DNA from: CAZQFS01 sp964592755
GTDB lineage: Bacteria > Hydrothermota > Tepidihabitantia > Tepidihabitantales > Tepidihabitantaceae
Length of the DNA stretch: 23,662 nt
Direction of reading: 5' to 3'
Assembly: GCA_964592755.1 (NCBI GenBank)
Contig: CAZQFS010000037.1
Coordinates: forward strand, 1 to 23,662
Part shown: in pieces, positions 15,046-22,000 of the stretch
Numbering within the stretch: the first letter of the stretch is position 1
Layout of the letters: each line of letters begins with the position of its first letter
The notes under the pieces: generated by a model
The model's database searches: none
What the model saw: the letters and a program-made list of their open reading frames with translations, nothing else
Told to the model about the DNA's origin: nothing
Translations under genes and position numbers: made by a program

Positions 15046-15506
15046 CGCTCTTCCTTGCTCAGGCGTCCTGCGGCCGAGTCTGCGGCCTCGACCGAATCGG
15101 CCCACCGCAACTCGTTCGCGACCAACCGGGAGTGCACTTCAGGTCGCAACAGCCGGCCAAAGGCGCGTTCCAAATCAATGGTCGCGTACCACTGCCGCCG
15201 GCTCAGCTCTTCGAGCCGGTCCAGTGCCGCCTCGACCGCTTCGGAGTCAGGGTTTCGCTCAAGGCCCAGTTGCCCGAGCTCACGTCGCGCCCGGCTCTTC
15301 TCCTCCCTCAGCGACTCCTGAACCACGTGGCTCGCCTCGAGCAATTGGTCCAACTGCCTCAGCGCAGCGCGGTCCCGAACCCATGTTCGGACCAGGTGCT
15401 GCTCGATGCGGTACGCCCGGTACCGGCGAAGCCCGAAGACGGCAAGCACGCCCGCGTTCACCGCCAAAGAGGCGACCAGCAAGGCGTAGAGCCCGGAACC
15501 CGACAT
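15042..15506 (-). CDS. Small membrane-anchored helical protein, Spy/CnrX-like (first of pair)
   Basis: The product has 154 residues from the ATG at 15506. A membrane segment (LYALLVASLAVNAGVLAVF, residues 6-24) is followed by a long helical body. The stretch ALDRLEELSRRQWYATIDLERAFGRLLRPEVHSRLV resembles the helix, RQW, helix, LLxPE(Q) pattern of Spy/CnrX/metal-resistance sensors, which sit in the periplasm and modulate an anti-sigma factor. The frame is open further upstream, but that extension (HEGHEVRAEGREPEVHPF) is the dispersed repeat read as protein and is rejected. The ATG and the MSGSG codons themselves match the repeat edge, and no Shine-Dalgarno precedes them, so the start may have been donated by the element. 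It overlaps the next gene by ATGA. Confidence 0.7.
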   Translation of the reverse strand: MSGSGLYALLVASLAVNAGVLAVFGLRRYRAYRIEQHLVRTWVRDRAALRQLDQLLEASHVVQESLREEKSRARRELGQLGLERNPDSEAVEAALDRLEELSRRQWYATIDLERAFGRLLRPEVHSRLVANELRWADSVEAADSAAGRLSKEER

Positions 15507-15620
15507 TGAGCCACGAAGACCACGAAAGGCACGAAGGAATGGGTGCACTTCGGGCTCTCGGCCCTCTGCCCGGACTTCGTGTCCTTCGTGGCGGTCAATC
15601 TGGCGATTGGGGCAAAGCAG
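15492..15620 (-). repeat. Dispersed CACGAAG repeat, copy C
   Basis: The left edge CCCGGAACCCGACATTG (15492-15508) is followed by GCCACGAAG (15510-15518) and several CACGAA words. A core of 45 bases (15553-15597) is identical to copy D. The copy ends with GATTGGGG and an AAGCAG tail. GCCACGAAG pairs with CTTCGTGGC (15584-15592) to make a 9-bp stem around the core. It fills nearly the whole spacer between the anti-sigma gene and the 154-aa gene. Its edge contains the start codon of the latter. Confidence 0.88.
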
Positions 15621-15631
15621 CAGCCTCCGAC

Positions 15632-16072
15632 TCACATTCCCTCCCCGAGGAACTGCTCCAGCAATCCGTCCACCGGCAGGCCACATGCGTTGAATGAAGA
15701 ACGGTCACGATACGGGTCCCGGCTGCCGAATATACCCTGTCCCAGCGCCGCGCCCAGCCAGAGACCCACAGCCACAAGCAGCAGTGCGGCCGCGACCGCC
15801 AGCCTGGCGAAGGACGAACGGCGAAGGACGAACGGCGAACCCTGCGCGTCAGACCCCACTCGCCCCATGACCCGCGCCGCAAGACCATCGGGAACCGGTG
15901 GGTCTTCGACCTGCCGGAGCAACGCGACATCGGCACGCAGCCCTGCCAACAGCCCGCGGCACTCGGCACAGACGGCAAGATGCGCGTTCACCGCATCTGT
16001 CTGCGACCCGGCCGGTCGGCCATCGGCCTGCGCCACGAGCAGTCGCCTGGCATCTTTGCACTTCATGTTCAT
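15632..16072 (-). CDS. zf-HC2 anti-sigma factor with one transmembrane helix
   Basis: The product is 146 residues from the ATG at 16072. The N-terminal zinc-binding anti-sigma domain has the HxxxCxxC signature (HLAVCAECRGLL) within MKCKDARRLLVAQADG...NAHLAVC. A transmembrane helix follows (FARLAVAAALLLVAVGLWLGAAL), then a short periplasmic tail. Such proteins hold the cognate ECF sigma factor at the inner membrane until an envelope signal arrives. The frame is open to a GTG at 16087 and an ATG at 16066 is also possible; none has a clear Shine-Dalgarno, so the start is uncertain. Just before the TM helix the linker SPFVLRRSSFAR is encoded by a 14-bp tandem repeat. The gene sits between copies D and C of the dispersed repeat. 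Confidence 0.85.
   Translation of the reverse strand: MNMKCKDARRLLVAQADGRPAGSQTDAVNAHLAVCAECRGLLAGLRADVALLRQVEDPPVPDGLAARVMGRVGSDAQGSPFVLRRSSFARLAVAAALLLVAVGLWLGAALGQGIFGSRDPYRDRSSFNACGLPVDGLLEQFLGEGM
15807..15840. repeat. 14-bp tandem repeat in the anti-sigma juxtamembrane linker
   Basis: GCGAAGGACGAACG is repeated at 15807-15820 and 15821-15834, followed by a partial GCGAAC. It codes the basic linker FVLRRSSFAR on the minus strand, directly before the membrane helix. Confidence 0.85.
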
Positions 16073-16120
16073 CGCTTGAATAGACACAAGGAAAGGCCGC
16101 GGCTATCGGCCCTGTTCACA

Positions 16121-16241
16121 CCCGGAACCCGACATTGGGCCACGAAAAGTGCGAAAGAACGGGCGCACCTCAGGCTCTCGGCCCTCTGCCCGGACTTCGT
16201 GTCCTTCGTGGCGGTCAGTCTGGTGATTGGGGTCACAGCAG
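16121..16241 (-). repeat. Dispersed CACGAAG repeat, copy D
   Basis: This has the same left edge as copy C (CCCGGAACCCGACATTG, 16121-16137), the same 45-base core (16173-16217) and the same GATTGGGG end. It is about 11 bases shorter in the left arm. GCCACGAA (16139-16146) pairs with TTCGTGGC (16205-16212). Homology with copy C continues through CA-AGCAG into the last codons and stop of the sigma gene (16233-16241). It fills the spacer between the sigma and anti-sigma genes. Confidence 0.88.
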
Positions 16242-16805
16242 TCCCTTTCCGCGGGCGTCCGCGAGGTATCCGCGCAGGGCCATCCGGGCCCGGTACAACA
16301 GGGCGTTGACCGACGCTAGCGACCGGCCCATCGCGTCGGCAATCTCCTCGTAGGTCATCTCGTCATAGACCAGAAGCAGCACTGCCGACCGCTGGTCCAC
16401 GGGAAGACGGACCAGCGCCGCCTCGATTGCCGCCTGCCGCACCTTGCGACGGAAAACCTCCTCGGGTTCGGCCGAGGGGTCGGCGGGAGCCGACTCGAGC
16501 AGTTCAACGGTCGGCCGTCGGCGCGTGAGCCGGTTGATGCAGAGATTAGCCGCGATGCGGAAAAGCCAGGTCTTGAAGCTCGCCTGCCCGCGGAATCCGC
16601 GGATGGACTGCCACGCTTTGATGAAAGTCTCCTGCATCATCTCCTCGGCGTCGCTTGCGTTGCGGGACATGCGGCAGAGATAGCGATAGAGCGGCCCCTG
16701 GTGTTCCTTCACGAGCTGCTCAAACGCGGCCATGTCGCCGGCCTGCGCCTGTGCGACGAGGTCATGGTCAGCCAGGAGTGAACTCACCTCTTTGTAGACA
16801 CACAA
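16233..16805 (-). CDS. ECF-type RNA polymerase sigma factor (RpoE-like)
   Basis: The product is up to 190 residues. Sigma region 2 is at about residues 28-97 (AFEQLVKEHQGPLYRYLCRM, then DAEEMMQETFIKAWQSI, then ASFKTWLFRIAANLCINRLTRRR). Region 4 is at about 124-180 (LPVDQRSAVLLLVYDEMTYEEIADAM, then SVNALLYRARMALRGYL). Region 3 is absent, as in ECF factors. It directs RNA polymerase to envelope-stress type promoters and should be held by the zf-HC2 protein encoded next. The start shown is a TTG preceded by AGAGGG; a GTG at 16787 would give a more usual N-terminus, so the start is not certain. The gene follows the 151-aa gene by 33 nt. Its last codons (Leu-Leu-stop) lie in repeat copy D. Confidence 0.95.
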   Translation of the reverse strand: MCVYKEVSSLLADHDLVAQAQAGDMAAFEQLVKEHQGPLYRYLCRMSRNASDAEEMMQETFIKAWQSIRGFRGQASFKTWLFRIAANLCINRLTRRRPTVELLESAPADPSAEPEEVFRRKVRQAAIEAALVRLPVDQRSAVLLLVYDEMTYEEIADAMGRSLASVNALLYRARMALRGYLADARGKGLL

Positions 16806-16838
16806 GCCGCCCTCTGCTATCGGAGCGGCTCTGAACTC

Positions 16839-17294
16839 CTACGGCATGACCCGGAACGCGACGGCCCGGCCCTGCGCGTCGATGACCCGGCACTGGCCGG
16901 AGTCGAGCCGGGCGAGGTATGTGCCCGGCATCAGGGTCGAAATGGCCATCGGCTCAAGCACAAGGTCACCGGCGATGACATAGGTAAGCTCCCCCCGCGC
17001 AGGGTCCAGCGTGCGCTTCTCCAGTGCGGTTATGGTCAGCTCATGCCAGCCCTGATTCCTGAGATAGGCGAGGGCGCTGTTGCGGAGGTTGTCGTCCAAA
17101 CGCTGAGTGATTGCCTGGAATATCTGGTTGAGCCGGTTGCGTTCGGCGGGGGTGAGTTTGTGGAGGCCGCAGCCTCGCTCTTCGGCGAGTCGAACATACA
17201 TGTTGATGTAGTTGATGCTCTTCTCGCTCCGGGACGGCTCTGTTCCCGACAACGGCATTCCTGCCAGCAGCACAACGAGCGCGCAAATGCGCAT
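16839..17294 (-). CDS. Unknown small exported protein in the sigma-factor operon
   Basis: The product is 151 residues and not recognised. It begins with a signal peptide (MRICALVVLLAGMPLSGTEP). Residues about 22-82 are probably helical (INYINMYVRLAEERGCG, then KLTPAERNRLNQIFQAI, then LDDNLRNSALAYLRNQG). The second half looks like strands (GELTYVIAGDLVLEPM, GTYLARLDSGQCRVIDAQGRAVAF). LTPAERNRL recalls the LTPEQ motif of Spy-like proteins, but the rest does not match. Two cysteines (GCG and QCR) could form a disulphide. AGGAGG at 17305-17300 lies 5 nt from the ATG at 17294 and only 2 nt from the upstream GTG, so the ATG is chosen. It lies 25 nt after the OmpA-fusion stop and 33 nt before the sigma gene, so it is probably cotranscribed with both. 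Confidence 0.75.
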   Translation of the reverse strand: MRICALVVLLAGMPLSGTEPSRSEKSINYINMYVRLAEERGCGLHKLTPAERNRLNQIFQAITQRLDDNLRNSALAYLRNQGWHELTITALEKRTLDPARGELTYVIAGDLVLEPMAISTLMPGTYLARLDSGQCRVIDAQGRAVAFRVMP

Positions 17295-17299
17295 CACGG

Positions 17300-17305
17300 C
17301 CTCCT
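17300..17305 (-). promoter_or_regulatory. Shine-Dalgarno AGGAGG that decides the start of the 151-aa gene
   Basis: AGGAGG is 2 nt before GTG 17297 and 5 nt before ATG 17294. This is the same arrangement as at 9040-9045 and favours the ATG. Confidence 0.7.
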
Positions 17306-17319
17306 CTCTTCAAGCGGCG

Positions 17320-19062
17320 CTATTCGAGAATCCTGAGTTCGGTCCTCCGGTTCTTCGCCATGCCTTGGGCCGTGGCGTTGCTGGCGACCGGCTGGGTGTC
17401 GGCGTAGCCGCGCGCCGTGAGTCGGTCCGGCGCGATGCCGAACTTGAAGACGAGATGCCGGCGTACTGCTTCGGCCCGGGCCTGGGACAGTTCCCAGTTG
17501 GAGGGAAACTCACGGGTGTTTATGTCCCGCGGGTCGGTGTGTCCGGCCAGTTCGACTCTGCTGATGTCCAGGGTCTGCGCCAGAATCTGGCCGGCCCGGT
17601 CAAGAACCGGGAAGAACTGCGGGAGGATGTCGGCCTTGCCGGTCTCGAAGTTGACGCCTTCGAGCACGAGGAAGTCGCCTTTCTTCCAAAGGTAGAAGTC
17701 TTGTTGCACGGTTTCACCCGGTTTCACGCGGGTCGTGCAGGTCTGGGGCAGATACTCGGTTGTTGGTCCGGCCGCGTGGAGCACATACACGCCGTGAGCC
17801 AGGTTGGTAATGAGATAGGTGCCGGGAACGCGCTCCACTTTCAGCCTTCCCTGTAGCGGCCCATCGTAGTCGAGGGTGCCGCCGATGGCGTCTTTGGTAT
17901 GTGCATCGTAGATGCCGCCCCTGATTGCCGCCCTGAGCCGCGGCATGAGTATCGTGTCGCGGGTTACGCGGCCGGCCACCACATTGAGGGTCATTGACTG
18001 AGGCTCATATCCTTCAGCCGAGGACCGGACTTGGACCGGGCCGGGGCGAAGGTGCAGCGCCCTCAGCTCGTCGGCCTGCGCTGTCGTATCCAGGACCCCG
18101 GTCACGGCTAGGTTCGCCGTGAGCCGGGCGAGTGTCTCGCGGTCGAGCACGACCACGTTCAGTCCACCGTCGGTCGGAACCGGGTTGCCGAGCCTGATAC
18201 CGAGCCGGTGGGTATGACCCAGCTCGCCATAGGGGACAAACGCGTAATCAACTCCGAATGTGCCGACTGTTATGCCCAGACCGGCGGTCAGGCCGTTCAC
18301 CGCGCCCAGGTCCCTGAGCGCTACCGGCCCGGTTCGATACCCGCACCGAAGGGCAAGGGCCGGGACCGGCACGAACTCCACGCCGGTGCGAAAGGTGGGC
18401 GGGTTGTCCAGGAACGGCAGGGTCATGTCCAGTGTGCCTCTGATTATGCGGTTGCCGCACATTGCTCCGGCCGCAAGCTCCATAGGCAGCGGCTCAGCCG
18501 CACCCGACACGGACACGGCCCCAAGATGCCGAGCCGCAAGGCCAAGACCCAGCCAGGGAGCCGGTTGAGCATGCAGGCCGGCATTGGCCGCGCCGCCGAT
18601 GCTCTTCTCTGTCAGCAGGTCCTCGTAGGTGCCGTCCAGGGTCGCGCCCAGCCTCAGTTTGGGCAGCAGGCGCAGGCCGTAGCCGGCCGAGAGCATGACG
18701 CTGGAGGCGTCGTACGAGCCAAAGGTCGCGGTCAGGTCATCCCAATACTGTACATTGGGCGTACCCGAGTAGACCAGTCCTAACCCCATGCTTCCCGGGC
18801 CAAGGGGCACGGTGGCGTGCAGCACTTCGTCCTTGATGCCGGCAAACCACTGTTGGTGCGAAAGCGACAACTGATACTGGCTGAGCTGGGCCAGGCCTGC
18901 CGGGTTCCAATACACGGCACTGGCATCATCGGCCAGCCCGGTGAAGCACTCGCCCATGGCGGCTGCCCGTGGACCCTGGCCGATTTTCGCGACCGGCAGC
19001 ACCGCGGTGCCGGGGTCGGCGCCGAGCAGCGAGAGCAAAAGCGTTGTCATCGTAAGATTCAT
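17320..19062 (-). CDS. PorV/UPF0164-like outer-membrane barrel fused to PEGA-like domains and an OmpA peptidoglycan-binding domain
   Basis: The product is 580 residues. Residues about 20-295 form a PorV/UPF0164-type barrel, with the typical IGQGPRAAAMGECFTGLADDASAVYWNPAG opening (residues 27-56). Two PEGA or carboxypeptidase-like beta domains follow at about 300-375 and 378-460. The OmpA/MotB domain at about 462-580 has VNFETGKADI, GHTD (D510) and NRRTEL (R573), the residues that bind diaminopimelate in peptidoglycan. PorV proteins carry type IX secretion substrates at the outer membrane; a built-in wall anchor is unusual. The ATG at 19062 has GGAGG 5 nt upstream and overlaps the TGA of the CARDB gene as ATGA. 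The longer open frame upstream is therefore rejected. The N-terminus is a weak signal peptide (MNLTMTTLLLSLLGADPG) with no basic residue. Confidence 0.9.
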   Translation of the reverse strand: MNLTMTTLLLSLLGADPGTAVLPVAKIGQGPRAAAMGECFTGLADDASAVYWNPAGLAQLSQYQLSLSHQQWFAGIKDEVLHATVPLGPGSMGLGLVYSGTPNVQYWDDLTATFGSYDASSVMLSAGYGLRLLPKLRLGATLDGTYEDLLTEKSIGGAANAGLHAQPAPWLGLGLAARHLGAVSVSGAAEPLPMELAAGAMCGNRIIRGTLDMTLPFLDNPPTFRTGVEFVPVPALALRCGYRTGPVALRDLGAVNGLTAGLGITVGTFGVDYAFVPYGELGHTHRLGIRLGNPVPTDGGLNVVVLDRETLARLTANLAVTGVLDTTAQADELRALHLRPGPVQVRSSAEGYEPQSMTLNVVAGRVTRDTILMPRLRAAIRGGIYDAHTKDAIGGTLDYDGPLQGRLKVERVPGTYLITNLAHGVYVLHAAGPTTEYLPQTCTTRVKPGETVQQDFYLWKKGDFLVLEGVNFETGKADILPQFFPVLDRAGQILAQTLDISRVELAGHTDPRDINTREFPSNWELSQARAEAVRRHLVFKFGIAPDRLTARGYADTQPVASNATAQGMAKNRRTELRILE

Positions 19063-22000
19063 GGCTGCCTCCACATCACGCGGACTTCCTCGGCCTCGCG
19101 CGAGACCAGCACGTTGAAAGTACTGGCTCCGTTCTCGCCTTGGTCGGTTGCACCCTCCCGGGTGACCCGGCAGAGGTAGACGCCTGCGGCAACGCGCCTG
19201 CCCTGGTCGTTCTTCCGGTCCCAGACTATCCAGGGCGGGGAACCTTCGGTAACACTGCGTTCCAGCCGCCGCACGCATTCGCCGGCGCGGGTGTAGATTT
19301 TTACCGCCACCTGCGAAGGCCCACCGACACGCGCGGTTACCACATAGTCCGCCTCGGCCGCGTCGTTGCCCGGATTCTGGTCGGTCACCAACCTGGTGGA
19401 ACATCGTACCGAGTAGACGCCGTAGCCGAGCACGGTATCCGGGAAGTTGACTTCAATCAGGCCGCCCGGGGAGAGCGCCGCAACAAGCGCGGTCCGGTCG
19501 TAGAGGCAGGCACCGGAGGAGTAGATGCGACAGACCACCTCGAAGCCCGACTCCGCCGTGCCGGAGAAGTTCCTCACCCGGCAGCTCGGCCTAACCGTGG
19601 CAGCCCACGGCGGGCCGGAGACTTCTGTCCGGCCGACCGGGGAGATGACCGCTTCCACGCCGATGTCATGGTCTGCGCCCCTGACTCGGACCGGTTTGCG
19701 GACTGTGTCGTTGGCCGGGTTGGGGTCGCCGGCCAGGCTCGTGAAACAGACCGCACTTAAGTCCCCGACCGGCTGCGCGACCCAGAGCGGGAACTCAACC
19801 GTGTCCTGGGCGCCGGGTTCGAGTCGCAACTGGACCGAGGGCAGGCGGTCTGTGCCAATCAGCATCGTCACCGGAAACTCTGCCCGGTCAGGGCCCAGGT
19901 TCCGGACCACGGCCCGTGGTTTCACCACTAGACCCGAATCGAGCTGCCCGGATGGGTCGAGGATGGCGATGGCGCTCACGTCCGCGGCGACGACTTGCAC
20001 CGAGCCGACAATCGTGTCGTTTGCCCGGTTCTCGTCCGTGCCCAGGCTTGTGTAAAGAACCACCGGCTCGACCCCGGCGGAAACTGCGTTCCAGGCCGCA
20101 AACCGCACGGTGTCGGTTGCGCCGACGGCAAGCGACTCACAGACCACCGTGCCCAGGTAGGCGCTGCCGACCTTCATTGACACGGGGAATGTCTCCGGCC
20201 GCGTGCCGCGGTTCTGCACCACTGCCACCGGTACAACCGCGGTGTTAGTGTGAACCTGGCCGGTCGGCGCGACAATCGCGACCGCAGCAACGTCGTGCCG
20301 GGCCGAACCCGAAGTATCAACAACCACGACCGAGCCGTAGACGGTGTCATTGGCCCGGTTCTCGTCGGCCGCCAGCGCAGTATAGCAGGTGGCGACAAAG
20401 CTGCCGGTCCGGGTCGCAGCCCAAGACGGGAAAAAGAGCGTCGCCGTGTCGCCCGGGTTCAGGGTGACCGCGGGCAGGGTGTGGAGGTACGCACTGCCGA
20501 TGCGGAAAGTGACCGGGAAAGTCTCGGTGCGGTCGCCTGAGTTCGCGACCCGGGCACTGGGCGCAAGGACCGAACCTGAATCAACGGTGTCTGGTGGCGC
20601 AAGAATCGCGGTCACGCCGACATCGTGCCTGAGTCCGGGCAGACCGCTCACCACGACCGAGCCGCAGATGGTGTCGTTGGCCCGGTTCTCGTCGTTGTCG
20701 AGACTGGTGAAGCAGATTGTGGGGTAGCTGTCCGGGGGCTGAGCAATCCAGAGCGGGAACATGACCGTATCGGTCTGGTTCGGAATCAGGATGCGCTGGA
20801 CCGATGCCGCATAACCGGCACCAATCAGGAAGGTTACCCGGAACTGCTCCTGACGGGTGCCGAAGTTTCGGATTACTGCCTGCGGGGTATGGACTGTGCC
20901 GGAGTCCACCGTGCCCATGGGCGCAAGAATCGCGGTCACGCCGACATCGTGCCGGGCAGGCGCGGTTGTGTCCACGACCGTGAGCGTGCGGTAGGCGGTG
21001 TCGTTGGTCCGGTCTTCGTCCGCGGCCAGCTCAGTGTAACAGATGGCAGGGAATGTCCCGGTACGGGATGCGGTCCAGGACTGGAAGTGGAGCACGGTCG
21101 TATCGCCCGGGTTCAGGGTGACCGCAGGCAGGGTGTGGAAGTAGCCGGTGCCGATGCGGAAGGTGGCCGGGAAGGTCTCGGTGCGGTTCCCGAGGTTGGT
21201 CAGCTTGGCGCTGGGCGTGTGCACCGAGCCGGAATCGACTGTATCGGCCGGTGTCTGAATGGCGATTACCGCGACGTCGTGGCGCGGGCCCGGCTGGAGC
21301 CGACGCACGACCACCAGCCCGCAGACGGTGTCGTTGGACCGATTCGGGTCCTGGGCCAGGCTTGTGTAGCAGGTACACCTGACAAAACCCGGCGGCTGGG
21401 CAGTCCAGAGCGTGTCAAAGCGAACCGTGTCAATGCCGCGTGCAGGCATGGTCACCTGCACGGTCTGCCGGTACAGGCCGCCAATAGCCATCGTGACCGG
21501 GAAAGTAACGTCCAGGCCAGAGGTGGTCGAGTATCCTGGTCCGGTAGTCGCAAGCTCTCGGGCAAAACGATGGACAACCGCGACCGGCGCGATTACCGTA
21601 CCTGAGTCCACGGTGTCCGCCGGTGCAAGAATCGCAATCGCCCCCACGTCGTAGCGGGGTGGCCGGACCACGACCGAGCCGTATGCCGTATCGTTCGAGC
21701 GGTCTTCGTCCGGGTCCAGCCCGGTGTAACATGTGGTCGAGAAACTGCCCGACTGCGCTGCGGTCCAGGACTGGAAGTACAAGGTTGTCGTATCGCCCGG
21801 GTTCAGGGTGACCGCGGGCAGGGTGTGGGAGTACTGACTGCCGATGTGGAATGTGACCGGGAACGTCTCGGCCCGGTCGCCTGAGTTCGTGACCCGCGCG
21901 CCGGGCGTATGCGCCGAGCCGGAGTCAACCGTATCGGCCGGGGCCATGATGGCGATTACCCCGACGTCGCGCCGGGACGGCGGCACAACCTGTACCGAGT

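Noticed and set aside
15507..15686. N-terminal extension of the 154-aa gene to a start at 15686
   Set aside because: The extra residues (HEGHEVRAEGREPEVHPF and neighbours) are the dispersed repeat in translation, and the extension would overlap the anti-sigma gene.
15492..16241. Pair of repeat copies as a CRISPR array
   Set aside because: The copies are over 100 bp, spaced by a whole gene, and imperfect. There are no short regular spacers and no cas genes.
19063..19404. Longer 5' extension of the PorV-OmpA gene
   Set aside because: It lies wholly inside the CARDB gene. The ATG at 19062 has GGAGG at proper spacing and an ATGA overlap.
20625..21605. Plus-strand ORFs opposite the CARDB array
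   Set aside because: Their apparent repeats (RxxGVNRIG, DGVVGPVxV) mirror the CARDB repeats on the other strand and show no independent coding signal.
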